Assembly (NCBI RefSeq): GCF_936928535.1
Contig: NZ_CAKZHY010000170.1
Location: 62,001 to 126,000 of the forward strand
Reading direction: 5' to 3'
DNA: 64,000 bases
Source of the DNA: an uncultured Bradyrhizobium sp.
Lineage (GTDB): Bacteria; Pseudomonadota; Alphaproteobacteria; Rhizobiales; Xanthobacteraceae
In this document: positions 7,992 to 15,208 of the stretch, in pieces
How positions within the stretch are numbered: the first letter of the stretch is position 1
Layout of the letters: every line of letters starts with the position of its first letter
Notes under the pieces: generated by a model
Databases searched by the model: none
What the model was told of the DNA's origin: nothing
What the model saw: only the letters and a program-made list of their open reading frames with translations
Program-made: the position numbers and the translations under genes

Positions 7992-8411
7992 TTAGCCCTT
8001 CTTGGGCACCACCCGGAACGTGCCGCTGGCCCGTGCGATCACGACGCCGTCGGCCTTGATCAGGCTCTGTGCGAAGCAGATCGTCTTGCCGGTCTTGATC
8101 ACCTCGCTCTCGATCGAACACCATTGGCCGATCTCGGCCGAGCCGACGAAATCGATCGACAGCGAGACCGTCACGAAGGAGGTGGTCCAGTTCGTCGCCT
8201 GCGCACAGCTATAGCCCATGGCGTTGTCGGAGAGCGCGGTGATCAGCCCGCCATGGATCAAGCCACGGCCGTTGGTGTGCGGTCTTGCCAGCCTGAGGCC
8301 GATAATGACGGCCTTGTCGGTCTTCTTCGCGTAGAGCGGCTCCCAGGGTTCGGTGAGCGGGCTCTTGCGGGAGAGCGGTTCGAAGCCATCGGGGATGTCG
8401 ATTGAGGTCAT
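7992..8411 (-). CDS. PaaI-family acyl-CoA thioesterase
   Basis: A 139-residue hotdog-fold protein with the signature GRGLIHGGLITALSDNAMGYS, where the HGG-x6-DN pattern includes the catalytic Asp and the helix N-terminus that polarises the thioester. Start chosen at ATG 8411 (MTSIDIPDGF). It ends four bases from the convergent LysR gene's stop. A role in hydrolysing aromatic or medium-chain CoA esters is plausible, given pobA and the hydroxycinnamate genes nearby, but the sequence does not fix the substrate. Confidence 0.8.
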   Translation of the reverse strand: MTSIDIPDGFEPLSRKSPLTEPWEPLYAKKTDKAVIIGLRLARPHTNGRGLIHGGLITALSDNAMGYSCAQATNWTTSFVTVSLSIDFVGSAEIGQWCSIESEVIKTGKTICFAQSLIKADGVVIARASGTFRVVPKKG

Positions 8412-8521
8412 TGATGTCTCGCGTCGCTGGTTTGTCGCCATTGAACGCGATGGACGTGACGAACGCATCAATTACAAAGTTTTAAACGGGATTTGCGCGC
8501 GTGTTTGAAATGAACGGCGCC

Positions 8522-8607
8522 GTCATTGCGAGGAGCTCTTGCGACGAAGCAATCCAGACTGCCTCCGCGGAAGGCTTCCTGGATTGCTTCGCTGCGCCCG
8601 CAATGAC
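8522..8607. repeat. palindromic intergenic repeat of Bradyrhizobium type
   Basis: Nested inverted repeat: outer arms GTCATTGCG (8522-8530) and CGCAATGAC (8599-8607), inner arms around GAAGCAATCCA and TGGATTGCTTC. It lies in the gap between the thioesterase and pobA. The general form is one I know from many Bradyrhizobium intergenic spaces. Confidence 0.75.
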
Positions 8608-8641
8608 CTGCGGAGAGAGTACGACACCGTCTTGGCCGCCC

Positions 8642-9811
8642 CTAAAACGGCAAGCCCACATAGTTCTCCGACAGCGAAGTCATCGCCGCCTGCGATTGCG
8701 TGACGTAGTCGAGCTCGGCGATTTGGATGCGCGCGCCGATGCTGCCATTGTCGGGGAATTTGTGCAGCATCGAGGTCATCCACCAGGAGAAGCGCACGGC
8801 CTTCCAGACGCGTGCAAGCGCCTTGGCCGAATACCCATCGATGCCGGCGCTTGATTTCTCCTCGTAGAACTCGCGGAGCGCGCTCGACAGGTAATGCGCA
8901 TCGCTGGCGGCGAGGTTCAGCCCCTTGGCCCCGGTCGGCGGTACGATGTGGGCGGCATCGCCGCACAGGAACAGCTTGCCGAAGCGCATCGGCTCGGCGA
9001 CGAAGCTGCGCAAGGGCGCGATGCTCTTCTCGATCGAGGGGCCGGTGATGAGGCTGTCGGCGGCCTCCTGGTCGAGCCGGCGCTTCAATTCGTCCCAGAA
9101 GCGATCGTCCGGCCACTGATCGACATGGTCGTCGAGCGAGCACTGCACGTAATGCCGGCTGCGCTGCATCGAGCGCATGGTGCAGAGCGCAAAACCCCGG
9201 GCGTGGTTGGAATAGATCAGTTCGTGGCTGACCGGCGGCGTCTCGGACAAGATGCCGAGCCAGCCGAATGGATAGACCCGCTCGAACTCCTCGATCGCCG
9301 AAGCCGGCACGCTGGCGCGGCTAACGCCGTGGAAGCCGTCGCAGCCGGCGATAAAGTCGCAATCGAGCGTGTGGGTGACGCCGTCCTTGACCCAGGTTAC
9401 ACGCGTGTGACTACCGTCAAAATCATGCGGCTGCACATCCTTGGCCTCGTAGACGGTGGTGAGGCCGGCGGCCTTGCGCGCATTCATGAGGTCGAGCGTG
9501 ACCTCGGTCTGGCCGTAGATCATGACGGTCTTGCCAGTCGCGGCCTTCATGTCGATGCGGTGACGACGACCGGCGAAGGCGAGTTCGATGCCTTCATGCA
9601 CGAGACCTTCGGCGTGCGCCCGCACACCGGCGCCGACCTGGTCCAGCAGTGCGACAGTTCCTTCCTCCAGGAGGCCCGCGCGGATGCGACCGAGCACGTA
9701 ATCCGGGCTCTGGCGCTCGAGAATGAAATTATCGATGCCGTATTGGTGCAGAAGTTGCCCAAGCAACAATCCCGCCGGCCCCGCCCCGATGATTGCGACT
9801 TTTGTCCGCAA
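8642..9811 (-). CDS. pobA: 4-hydroxybenzoate 3-monooxygenase
   Basis: A 389-residue flavoprotein, the usual PobA length. It adds a hydroxyl to 4-hydroxybenzoate using NADPH and oxygen, giving protocatechuate. Visible features: the FAD dinucleotide motif GAGPAG (residues 9-14), the inner DG motif in CDGFHGVSRASVP, and the FAD/ribityl motif LCGDAAHIVPPTGAKGLNLA. The substrate region LCTMRSMQRSRHYVQ has Thr where the Pseudomonas enzyme has the carboxylate-binding Ser of CSQRS; the Arg is kept. No PobR-type regulator is adjacent. It faces a TRAP importer across a promoter region with two palindromes, which suggests joint control. Confidence 0.93.
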   Translation of the reverse strand: MRTKVAIIGAGPAGLLLGQLLHQYGIDNFILERQSPDYVLGRIRAGLLEEGTVALLDQVGAGVRAHAEGLVHEGIELAFAGRRHRIDMKAATGKTVMIYGQTEVTLDLMNARKAAGLTTVYEAKDVQPHDFDGSHTRVTWVKDGVTHTLDCDFIAGCDGFHGVSRASVPASAIEEFERVYPFGWLGILSETPPVSHELIYSNHARGFALCTMRSMQRSRHYVQCSLDDHVDQWPDDRFWDELKRRLDQEAADSLITGPSIEKSIAPLRSFVAEPMRFGKLFLCGDAAHIVPPTGAKGLNLAASDAHYLSSALREFYEEKSSAGIDGYSAKALARVWKAVRFSWWMTSMLHKFPDNGSIGARIQIAELDYVTQSQAAMTSLSENYVGLPF

Positions 9812-9880
9812 TACTTGCTCCTCCCGATCCTGTAGGCTTTTCGTCGCGGCTCGCTTGTCGCGTTGCTCCGCACAGGATAA

Positions 9881-9895
9881 TTATAACATATAACG
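9881..9895. promoter_or_regulatory. operator-like motif shared with the hydroxycinnamate operon
   Basis: Read on the minus strand it is CGTTATA-N4-ATAA, a dyad located 70 bases before the pobA start. The same pattern occurs at 14364-14378 before the crotonase gene. A MarR-type (CouR-like) site is my inference. Confidence 0.55.
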
Positions 9896-9994
9896 GTTTG
9901 GCAAAAGGGGAGGCTGGTCGCCGGGCAGCGACAAATCCATGCAACATCGCTGACGTAGATGACGCAGCACTTCCGGCTTGAACGCGCCGGACAA

Positions 9995-10014
9995 TTAGAT
10001 AACATGTTAACTAA
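9995..10014. promoter_or_regulatory. 20-base palindrome upstream of the TRAP operon
   Basis: TTAGATAACA-TGTTAACTAA, one mismatch across the whole dyad, with a perfect TAACATGTTA core. It lies 50 bases before the binding-protein start and probably is an operator for the TRAP genes. Confidence 0.6.
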
Positions 10015-10063
10015 CGAGACCGGGCCATCGAAGCCCGCCGTCACAAAGAGGGAGAGACACGTG

Positions 10064-11080
10064 ATGAGGAAGGCCTGTCTGGCTTTGCTGCTGGCAGCAA
10101 GCGTGACGCCTGCATTCGCGCAGGACAAAACCGTCGATTTGAAGGTCTCGCACTGGGTGCCGGCGTCGCACCCGCTGCAAAAGTCTCTTGAAGACTGGGT
10201 GGCCGCAGTCAACAAGGATTCCGGCGGCACCATTACCGGCAAGGTGTTTCCCGCCCAGCAGCTCGGCAAGGCGTTCGACCATTACGACATGGCGCGCGAC
10301 GGCATTGCCGACGTCACCTATGTCAACCCCGGTTACCAGCCCGGCCGCTTCCCGATCATCGGCGCCGGCGAATTGCCGTTCCTGATCTCGGACGCAAAGG
10401 GTGGTTCGGAGGGTCTGGACGCCTGGTACCGCAAATATGCCGAGAAGGAGATGAAGGACGTCAAGTACTGCCTCGCCTTCGTCCACTCGCCTTCGTCCTT
10501 CCACTCGCGCACCAAGAAGATCGTGATGCCGGAGGACGTGAAGGGCATGAAGATCCGCCCCGCGCACGCCACCATGGCGAACTTCGTTACCGCGCTTGGC
10601 GGCACCAACGTGCAGTCCTCCGCCCCTGAAGTGCGCGACATCATCGAGCGCGGCGTCGCCGACGGCGTCACCTTCCCCTGGGGCTCCCTGGTGCTGTTCG
10701 GCATCGACAAAGTGACCAAGTTCCACATGGACGCGCCGCTCTACACCACGACCTTCGTGTTCGTGATGAACAAGGACAAGTACAATGCGATGTCCGACAA
10801 GCAGAAGGCCGCGGTCGACAAGAACTGCTCGACCGAGATGGCGGGCGTGGTCGGCGAACACTGGGGCAAGTTCGAAGATGCCGGCATCGACAAGGTGAAG
10901 GCGGAAGAAGGTCACGAGGTCTACAAGCTGACCCCTGACCAGACCGCCGCCTGGAAGAAGGCCGCCGAGCCGCTGGTCAAGACCTGGAGTGATGGCGCCA
11001 AGAAGGCCGGCATCGATCCCGACGCCGCAATGGCGGAATTGAAGGCGTCGCTGAAGAAGTACAACGCATTGGCGGAGTAA
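10064..11080 (+). CDS. TRAP transporter substrate-binding protein, DctP family
   Basis: A 338-residue periplasmic protein with a signal peptide (residues 1-19, ending AFAQ). The mature protein has the DctP pattern: DLKVSHWVPASHPLQ, the substrate-contact region MKIRPAHATMANFVTALGG where the conserved Arg (MKIR) binds the carboxylate of the ligand, and SSAPEVRDIIERGVADGVTFPW. It binds an organic acid and hands it to the DctQM pair that follows. Beside pobA and the feruloyl-CoA synthase operon, an aromatic acid is the likeliest ligand, as for TarP of R. palustris. ATG 10064 follows a purine-rich ribosome site (AGAGGGAGAG). Confidence 0.87.
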   Translation: MRKACLALLLAASVTPAFAQDKTVDLKVSHWVPASHPLQKSLEDWVAAVNKDSGGTITGKVFPAQQLGKAFDHYDMARDGIADVTYVNPGYQPGRFPIIGAGELPFLISDAKGGSEGLDAWYRKYAEKEMKDVKYCLAFVHSPSSFHSRTKKIVMPEDVKGMKIRPAHATMANFVTALGGTNVQSSAPEVRDIIERGVADGVTFPWGSLVLFGIDKVTKFHMDAPLYTTTFVFVMNKDKYNAMSDKQKAAVDKNCSTEMAGVVGEHWGKFEDAGIDKVKAEEGHEVYKLTPDQTAAWKKAAEPLVKTWSDGAKKAGIDPDAAMAELKASLKKYNALAE

Positions 11081-11082
11081 TA

Positions 11083-11280
11083 CCGCGACCTCCTCTTCTC
11101 CCTCGCCCCGTTCTTACGGGGGCGCGACGAGCTTCGCTCGCGCTGAGAGGGTTGGGGTGAGGGGCTGTCTCCGCAAAGAAAGTGACAGACGGACTCGCGG
11201 AGAGTCCCCCTCACCCGGAACCCGCGCTTACGCGCGCATTCCGGCCTCTCCCCGCACGCGGGGAGAGGCGAAGTGCGCGG
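11083..11280. repeat. intergenic inverted-repeat mosaic inside the TRAP operon
   Basis: About 200 bases of repeat-like sequence between the binding-protein and small-permease genes. A long stem pairs GGGTGAGGGG (about 11155) with CCCCCTCACCC (about 11205), and GTCTCCGC with GCGGAGAG. A second hairpin, CTCTCCCCGC-ACGC-GGGGAGAG, is at about 11248-11268. It could stop or slow transcription so that more binding protein than permease is made. Confidence 0.6.
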
Positions 11281-11299
11281 CGAGATCCGGATCAAGACC

Positions 11300-11836
11300 A
11301 TGACAGCACATGACGAGATAATCCCACCTAGACGCTCCTGGATGGACCGCGTCATCGACACGATCGAATGGATCGCCGCCGCCTTCGTCGGCATCGTCGC
11401 GCTCGACATCTTTCTGTCCGTGCTGCTGCGCAACACGCTGAACTATTCGATCCCTGATTCCTTCGACATCGGTCGCATGCTGCTCGGCATCCTGATCTTC
11501 TGGGGCATCGCGGCAACCTCTTATCGCGGCACGCACATCACGGTCGATCTGGTCTGGGGCAATGTCGGACCGCGCTACCAGCGCTGGATCGACGTGTTCG
11601 CGACGCTGGTGCTGCTGTTCGTGGTCACGGTGCAGACCTGGACGCTGTTCGACAAGGTGCGCGGCACCTACAACGACAACGTCCAGACGTTCGACATGCA
11701 CATGCCAACCTGGCCATTCTTCGCAATCGCCTGGATCGGCGACGTCTCGGCCGTTCTGCTGATCGCGATCCGCACCTACCGATTGATCTTTCATCCCGAA
11801 GACATGCACGATCCCAAGCTGAAGGCGACGGAATAA
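11300..11836 (+). CDS. TRAP transporter small permease, DctQ family
   Basis: A 178-residue inner-membrane protein with four predicted helices (roughly residues 22-42, 58-78, 98-118 and 140-160). It has the DctQ-like motif FDIGRMLLGILIFWGIAATSYRGTHI with the conserved RG-H. It pairs with the large DctM subunit to form the sodium-driven importer. ATG at 11300 is chosen by homology; the ribosome site is weak, and a GTG at 11273 would add nine residues. It ends two bases before DctM, so the two are coupled. Confidence 0.85.
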   Translation: MTAHDEIIPPRRSWMDRVIDTIEWIAAAFVGIVALDIFLSVLLRNTLNYSIPDSFDIGRMLLGILIFWGIAATSYRGTHITVDLVWGNVGPRYQRWIDVFATLVLLFVVTVQTWTLFDKVRGTYNDNVQTFDMHMPTWPFFAIAWIGDVSAVLLIAIRTYRLIFHPEDMHDPKLKATE

Positions 11837-11838
11837 TC

Positions 11839-13158
11839 ATGAGCACCGATGCCGTCGCCGTTATCGGCTTCATTTCCCTGTTTGCCCTGATGCTGCTGCG
11901 CGTGCCCGTCGGCATGGCGATGGGCCTCGTCGGCGTCTCCGGCTTCTCCTATCTGGTCGGCGCGACGCCTGCGTTGAAGCTGGTCGGCCAGACTTCGATG
12001 CGCACGGTCACCGACTACACGTTCGGCGTCATCCCGATGTTCCTGCTGATGGGCTCCTTTGTCAGCAATTCCGGCATGAGCCGGGAGCTGTTCCGCGCCG
12101 CCAACGGTTTTGTCGGACATTTGCGCGGCGGGCTTGGCATCGCGACCGTCGGCGCCTGCGGCGGCTTTGCCGCGATCTGCGGCTCTTCCGTCGCGACCGC
12201 TGCGACCTTCTCCGCCGTCGCCTATCCCGAGATGCGCCGCTTCGGCTATCCGCAGTCGTTTGCCACAGGCGTGATCGCGGCCGGCGGCACCCTCGGCGCG
12301 ATGCTGCCGCCCTCCACCGTGCTCGCCGTCTACGGCATCATCACCGAGCAGGACATCGGCAAGCTCTTCATCGCCGGCATCATCCCGGGCCTACTGGCGA
12401 TGTCCATGTACATGATCACGATCTTCCTGATCGGCTATTTCCGCCCCAACTTCCTGCCCAAGGGCAAGGTGCTGCCCTGGCGGGAGCGTTTCGCCGGGCT
12501 GAAAGACATCTGGGCGCCGGTCCTGCTGTTCGTGTTCGTGATCGGCGGCCTCTACGGCCTGCCGTTCCTGCCGCGTTTCACCCCGACCGAGGCCGGCGGC
12601 GTCGGCGCCACCGGGGCTTTCATCATCGGCGTCGTCACGGGGCGGCTCGATCGGGAGAAGATCCTGGCCTCGCTGCTCCAGGCGACACGAACCGCGGCCG
12701 CCGTGTTCACCGTGCTGATCGGCGCGCTGATCTTCGGCTACTTCCTCACGGTGACGCAGACGCCGCAGAAGGTGACCGAATTTCTCACTGGCCTTGGCCT
12801 CGGCCCCTACGGTGTGCTGGCGCTGATCATGGTGATGTATCTCGTGCTCGGCTGCCTGATGGACGCCATGGCGATGATCATCCTGACCGTGCCGATCATC
12901 TTCCCTGTCATCACGCATCTCGGCTTCGACCCGATCTGGTTCGGCGTCATCATCGTGATGACGGTCGAACTCGGCCTGATCCATCCGCCCGTCGGCATGA
13001 ACGTCTTTGTCATCAAGAGCGTGGTGAAGGACGTCTCGTTCTCCACCATCTTCAAGGGCGTGATCCCGTTCGTTGCGACAGATCTCGTGCGCCTGGTGAT
13101 CCTGATCGCCTTCCCGCTGCTGGCGACATGGCTGCCGACGCGAATGATGGCGCACTAG
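11839..13158 (+). CDS. TRAP transporter large permease, DctM family
   Basis: A 439-residue membrane protein with about 12 helices and clear DctM blocks: LLRVPVGMAMGLVGVSGF, GSSVATAATFSAVAYPEMRRFGY, GGTLGAMLPPSTVLAVYGI, FTPTEAGGVGATGAF and MDAMAMIILTVPIIFPV. It is the transport core of the TRAP system, driving uptake with a sodium gradient. Part of the unit dctP-dctQ-dctM-DUF3237. The PPST and GMNVFVIK segments are normal for the family, so it looks intact. Confidence 0.9.
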   Translation: MSTDAVAVIGFISLFALMLLRVPVGMAMGLVGVSGFSYLVGATPALKLVGQTSMRTVTDYTFGVIPMFLLMGSFVSNSGMSRELFRAANGFVGHLRGGLGIATVGACGGFAAICGSSVATAATFSAVAYPEMRRFGYPQSFATGVIAAGGTLGAMLPPSTVLAVYGIITEQDIGKLFIAGIIPGLLAMSMYMITIFLIGYFRPNFLPKGKVLPWRERFAGLKDIWAPVLLFVFVIGGLYGLPFLPRFTPTEAGGVGATGAFIIGVVTGRLDREKILASLLQATRTAAAVFTVLIGALIFGYFLTVTQTPQKVTEFLTGLGLGPYGVLALIMVMYLVLGCLMDAMAMIILTVPIIFPVITHLGFDPIWFGVIIVMTVELGLIHPPVGMNVFVIKSVVKDVSFSTIFKGVIPFVATDLVRLVILIAFPLLATWLPTRMMAH

Positions 13159-13170
13159 GGAGGCGGAGCG

Positions 13171-13632
13171 ATGACGACACCGACGCTTGAAACGAAGTAC
13201 AGCTTCACCATCACCGCCCGCATCGGCGATGTCGTCACCGCCGGCGAGACCGGCATCGGCGTCCGCCGCATCATCCCGATCATCGGCGGCGAGGTAACGG
13301 GCGCGATATCAGGCAAGGTGCTGCCCTTCGGCGCGGACTTCCAAACCATCCGCCCCAACGAGCTGATCGACCTCGAGGCCAAATACGCCTTCGAGACCGA
13401 CGACGGCGCCGTCGTCTATGTCGAGAACAAGGGCATGCGCTTCGGGCCGGTCGAGCTCTTGCAAAAGCTCAAGCGCGGCGAGCCCGTCGATCCCAAGCTG
13501 ATCTATTTCCGCACCGTGCCGAGATTCGAGACGGGTCACGAGAAGTATCGCTGGCTGATGGAGCACATTTTTGTCGGCTCAGCCGCGCGGCATGCGGATC
13601 GCGTGGTGATCGACGTGCATCAGGTTGGCTAG
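13171..13632 (+). CDS. DUF3237-family protein
   Basis: A 153-residue protein of the DUF3237 beta-barrel family (LETKYSFTITARIGD, then GGEVTGAISGKVLPFGADF and FRTVPRFETG near the end). The function is unknown; members often sit beside catabolic and TRAP genes. It begins twelve bases after DctM with GGAGG ahead of the ATG, so it is cotranscribed with the importer and may act on the imported compound or its ester (inference). Confidence 0.8.
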   Translation: MTTPTLETKYSFTITARIGDVVTAGETGIGVRRIIPIIGGEVTGAISGKVLPFGADFQTIRPNELIDLEAKYAFETDDGAVVYVENKGMRFGPVELLQKLKRGEPVDPKLIYFRTVPRFETGHEKYRWLMEHIFVGSAARHADRVVIDVHQVG

Positions 13633-13641
13633 CCTCATCCA

Positions 13642-13675
13642 TTGACCGGCAACCAAATGTGTATAAATACACACG
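13642..13675 (+). promoter_or_regulatory. hicAB promoter with overlapping operator
   Basis: TTGACC at 13642-13647 is a good -35 box. TGTGTAT-AA-ATACACA (13658-13673) is a perfect palindrome that overlaps the -10 region and ends two bases before the hicA ATG. HicB repressors usually bind such dyads. No Shine-Dalgarno sequence fits before the ATG. Confidence 0.7.
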
Positions 13676-13864
13676 ATGGATTGCCGGGATATCATCTCGG
13701 CCCTTCAAAAGGACGGCTGGGTCCAGGTGGCTCAGAAGGGCAGCCATTTGCAGTTCAAGCCCCCCTCGAAGACGGGTTGCGTCACGGTCCCTCATCCCAA
13801 ACGGGACATTCCCCTCGGCACGTTGAAGAGCATTGAGAAACAGTCCGGCCTGAAGTTGAGGTAA
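13676..13864 (+). CDS. hicA: HicA family mRNA interferase toxin
   Basis: A 62-residue toxin with the double-stranded-RNA-binding-like fold. It cleaves mRNA when free of its antitoxin. The sequence keeps the whole family pattern: MDCRDIISALQKDGWV, KGSHLQF with the catalytic His24, and VTVPHPKRDIPLGTLKSIEKQ. The start is fixed by the family N-terminus. The ATG follows the operator directly, so the message may have no leader. The antitoxin gene starts one base after the stop. Confidence 0.92.
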   Translation: MDCRDIISALQKDGWVQVAQKGSHLQFKPPSKTGCVTVPHPKRDIPLGTLKSIEKQSGLKLR

Positions 13865-13865
13865 G

Positions 13866-14264
13866 ATGCGTCACTATATCGGTCTGATCCATAAGGACGT
13901 TGACAGCGATTTTGGCGTGTCGTTTCCCGACCTCCCGGGAGTCGTGACGGCGGGAGCAACTCTGGACGAAGCGCGTGACATGGCCGAGGAAGCCCTGGCG
14001 CTGCATCTCGAGGGCATGTCCGAAGACGGAGAAGCGATCCCCGAGCCTTCATCACTCGAGGACATCATGTCGAATCCCGAAAATCGCTCGGGCGTTGCCA
14101 TTCTGGTGTCGGTCAAGGAGGCCCAGCCAAAGATCGTGCGCGTCAATGTCACCCTGCCCGGCGACGTCCTGGAGCAGATCGACAAATATGCAGAAGCGCA
14201 TGGCTACACGCGCTCAGGCCTGCTTGCGCAGGCCGCGAAGAAATTGATGACCGACGCCCGCTGA
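13866..14264 (+). CDS. hicB: HicB family antitoxin
   Basis: A 132-residue antitoxin. The N-terminal half is the degraded-RNase-H fold of HicB (DSDFGVSFPDLPGVVTAGATLDEA, then AEEALALHLEG). The C-terminal half (VRVNVTLPGDVLEQIDKYAEAHGYTRSGLLAQAA) is a ribbon-helix-helix DNA-binding domain that would bind the palindrome before hicA. It neutralises HicA and represses the operon. The unit sits between the TRAP operon and the hydroxycinnamate operon as a compact insert. Confidence 0.92.
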   Translation: MRHYIGLIHKDVDSDFGVSFPDLPGVVTAGATLDEARDMAEEALALHLEGMSEDGEAIPEPSSLEDIMSNPENRSGVAILVSVKEAQPKIVRVNVTLPGDVLEQIDKYAEAHGYTRSGLLAQAAKKLMTDAR

Positions 14265-14363
14265 GGCGCTTCCGCATATGACGCGGTAGCAGTCCGATTG
14301 CCCTGCCACGCCACGGAGTCCTCTTCGGCCGCCAAGGCTGACCATATTGACTCCCGCCAAATT

Positions 14364-14379
14364 CGTTATACAACATAAC
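14364..14379. promoter_or_regulatory. operator-like motif before the hydroxycinnamate operon
   Basis: CGTTATA-CAAC-ATAAC, a dyad 20 bases before the crotonase start, within the likely promoter. Same CGTTATA-N4-ATAA pattern as at 9881-9895 next to pobA. A CouR-like MarR repressor that senses a CoA ester would fit; no such gene is in the window. Confidence 0.6.
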
Positions 14380-14398
14380 TATTCTGATAAGGACGCAA

Positions 14399-15208
14399 AT
14401 GACACAGGGAAACGCCGAGACCGCTGCCGCGGGCGCCTCCGGGTTGCTGCAAATCGAGAGGGTGGACCGGGTTCTGACCGTGGGTCTGAACCGGCCGGCC
14501 AAGCGCAATGCGCTCAATGACGGCATCATCCTCGAAATCGGCGAATGTTTTGCGTCCCTGCCCGAGGATATCGGCGCAGTGGTCATTCACGGCATCGGCG
14601 ACCATTTTTCCAGCGGCCTCGACCTCTCCGAACTCCAGGACCACGACGCCACCGGCGGCCTCTTGCATTCGCAGATGTGGCACCGGGTATTCGATCGCAT
14701 TCAATATAGCCGCGTCCCCGTCATCGCCGCGCTGAAGGGCGCCGTGATCGGCGGCGGGCTGGAGCTTGCCTGCGCGGCGCATATCCGCGTCGCCGAGCCC
14801 TCGACCTATTTTGCCCTGCCTGAAGGGCAGCGCGGCATCTTCGTCGGCGGGGGTGGCTCGGTGCGGCTGCCGCGCCTGATCGGCGTCGCCAGGATGATGG
14901 ACATGATGCTGACCGGTCGCGTCTATAGCGCGACCGAGGGCGCGTCCTACGGCTTTGCGCAATATGTCACCGAGGCCGGCAACGGGCTTCCCAAGGCGCT
15001 GGAGCTTGCGACCAAGATCGCGTCCAACGCGCCGCTGACGAATTTCGCCGTGCTCCAGGCGCTGCCGATGATCGCGGAAGCCAATCCGCAGACGGGTCTT
15101 CTGATGGAATCGCTGATGGCCACCGTTGCGCAGAGCGACAAGGAAGCAAAACGCAGGATCCGCGAGTTCCTCGAGCACAAGACCGCCAAGGTAAAGCCGA
15201 AGTCATGA
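14399..15208 (+). CDS. enoyl-CoA hydratase/isomerase of a hydroxycinnamate operon
   Basis: A 269-residue crotonase. Both catalytic Glu of enoyl-CoA hydratase are present: Glu122 in VIGGGLELAC and Glu142 in LPEGQRGIFVGGGG. The oxyanion loop is FSSGLDLSEL. This differs from feruloyl-CoA hydratase/aldolase (Ech/HCHL), which has a Ser at the first position. So it most likely hydrates the cinnamoyl-CoA double bond, as CouA-type proteins may; an added retro-aldol activity cannot be excluded. First gene of the operon; its stop overlaps the next start (ATGA), so the two are coupled. Confidence 0.82.
   Translation: MTQGNAETAAAGASGLLQIERVDRVLTVGLNRPAKRNALNDGIILEIGECFASLPEDIGAVVIHGIGDHFSSGLDLSELQDHDATGGLLHSQMWHRVFDRIQYSRVPVIAALKGAVIGGGLELACAAHIRVAEPSTYFALPEGQRGIFVGGGGSVRLPRLIGVARMMDMMLTGRVYSATEGASYGFAQYVTEAGNGLPKALELATKIASNAPLTNFAVLQALPMIAEANPQTGLLMESLMATVAQSDKEAKRRIREFLEHKTAKVKPKS

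Noticed and set aside
14399..15208. Feruloyl-CoA hydratase/aldolase (ech) name for the crotonase
   Set aside because: It has both hydratase Glu and lacks the aldolase-type substitution, so I kept a general name.
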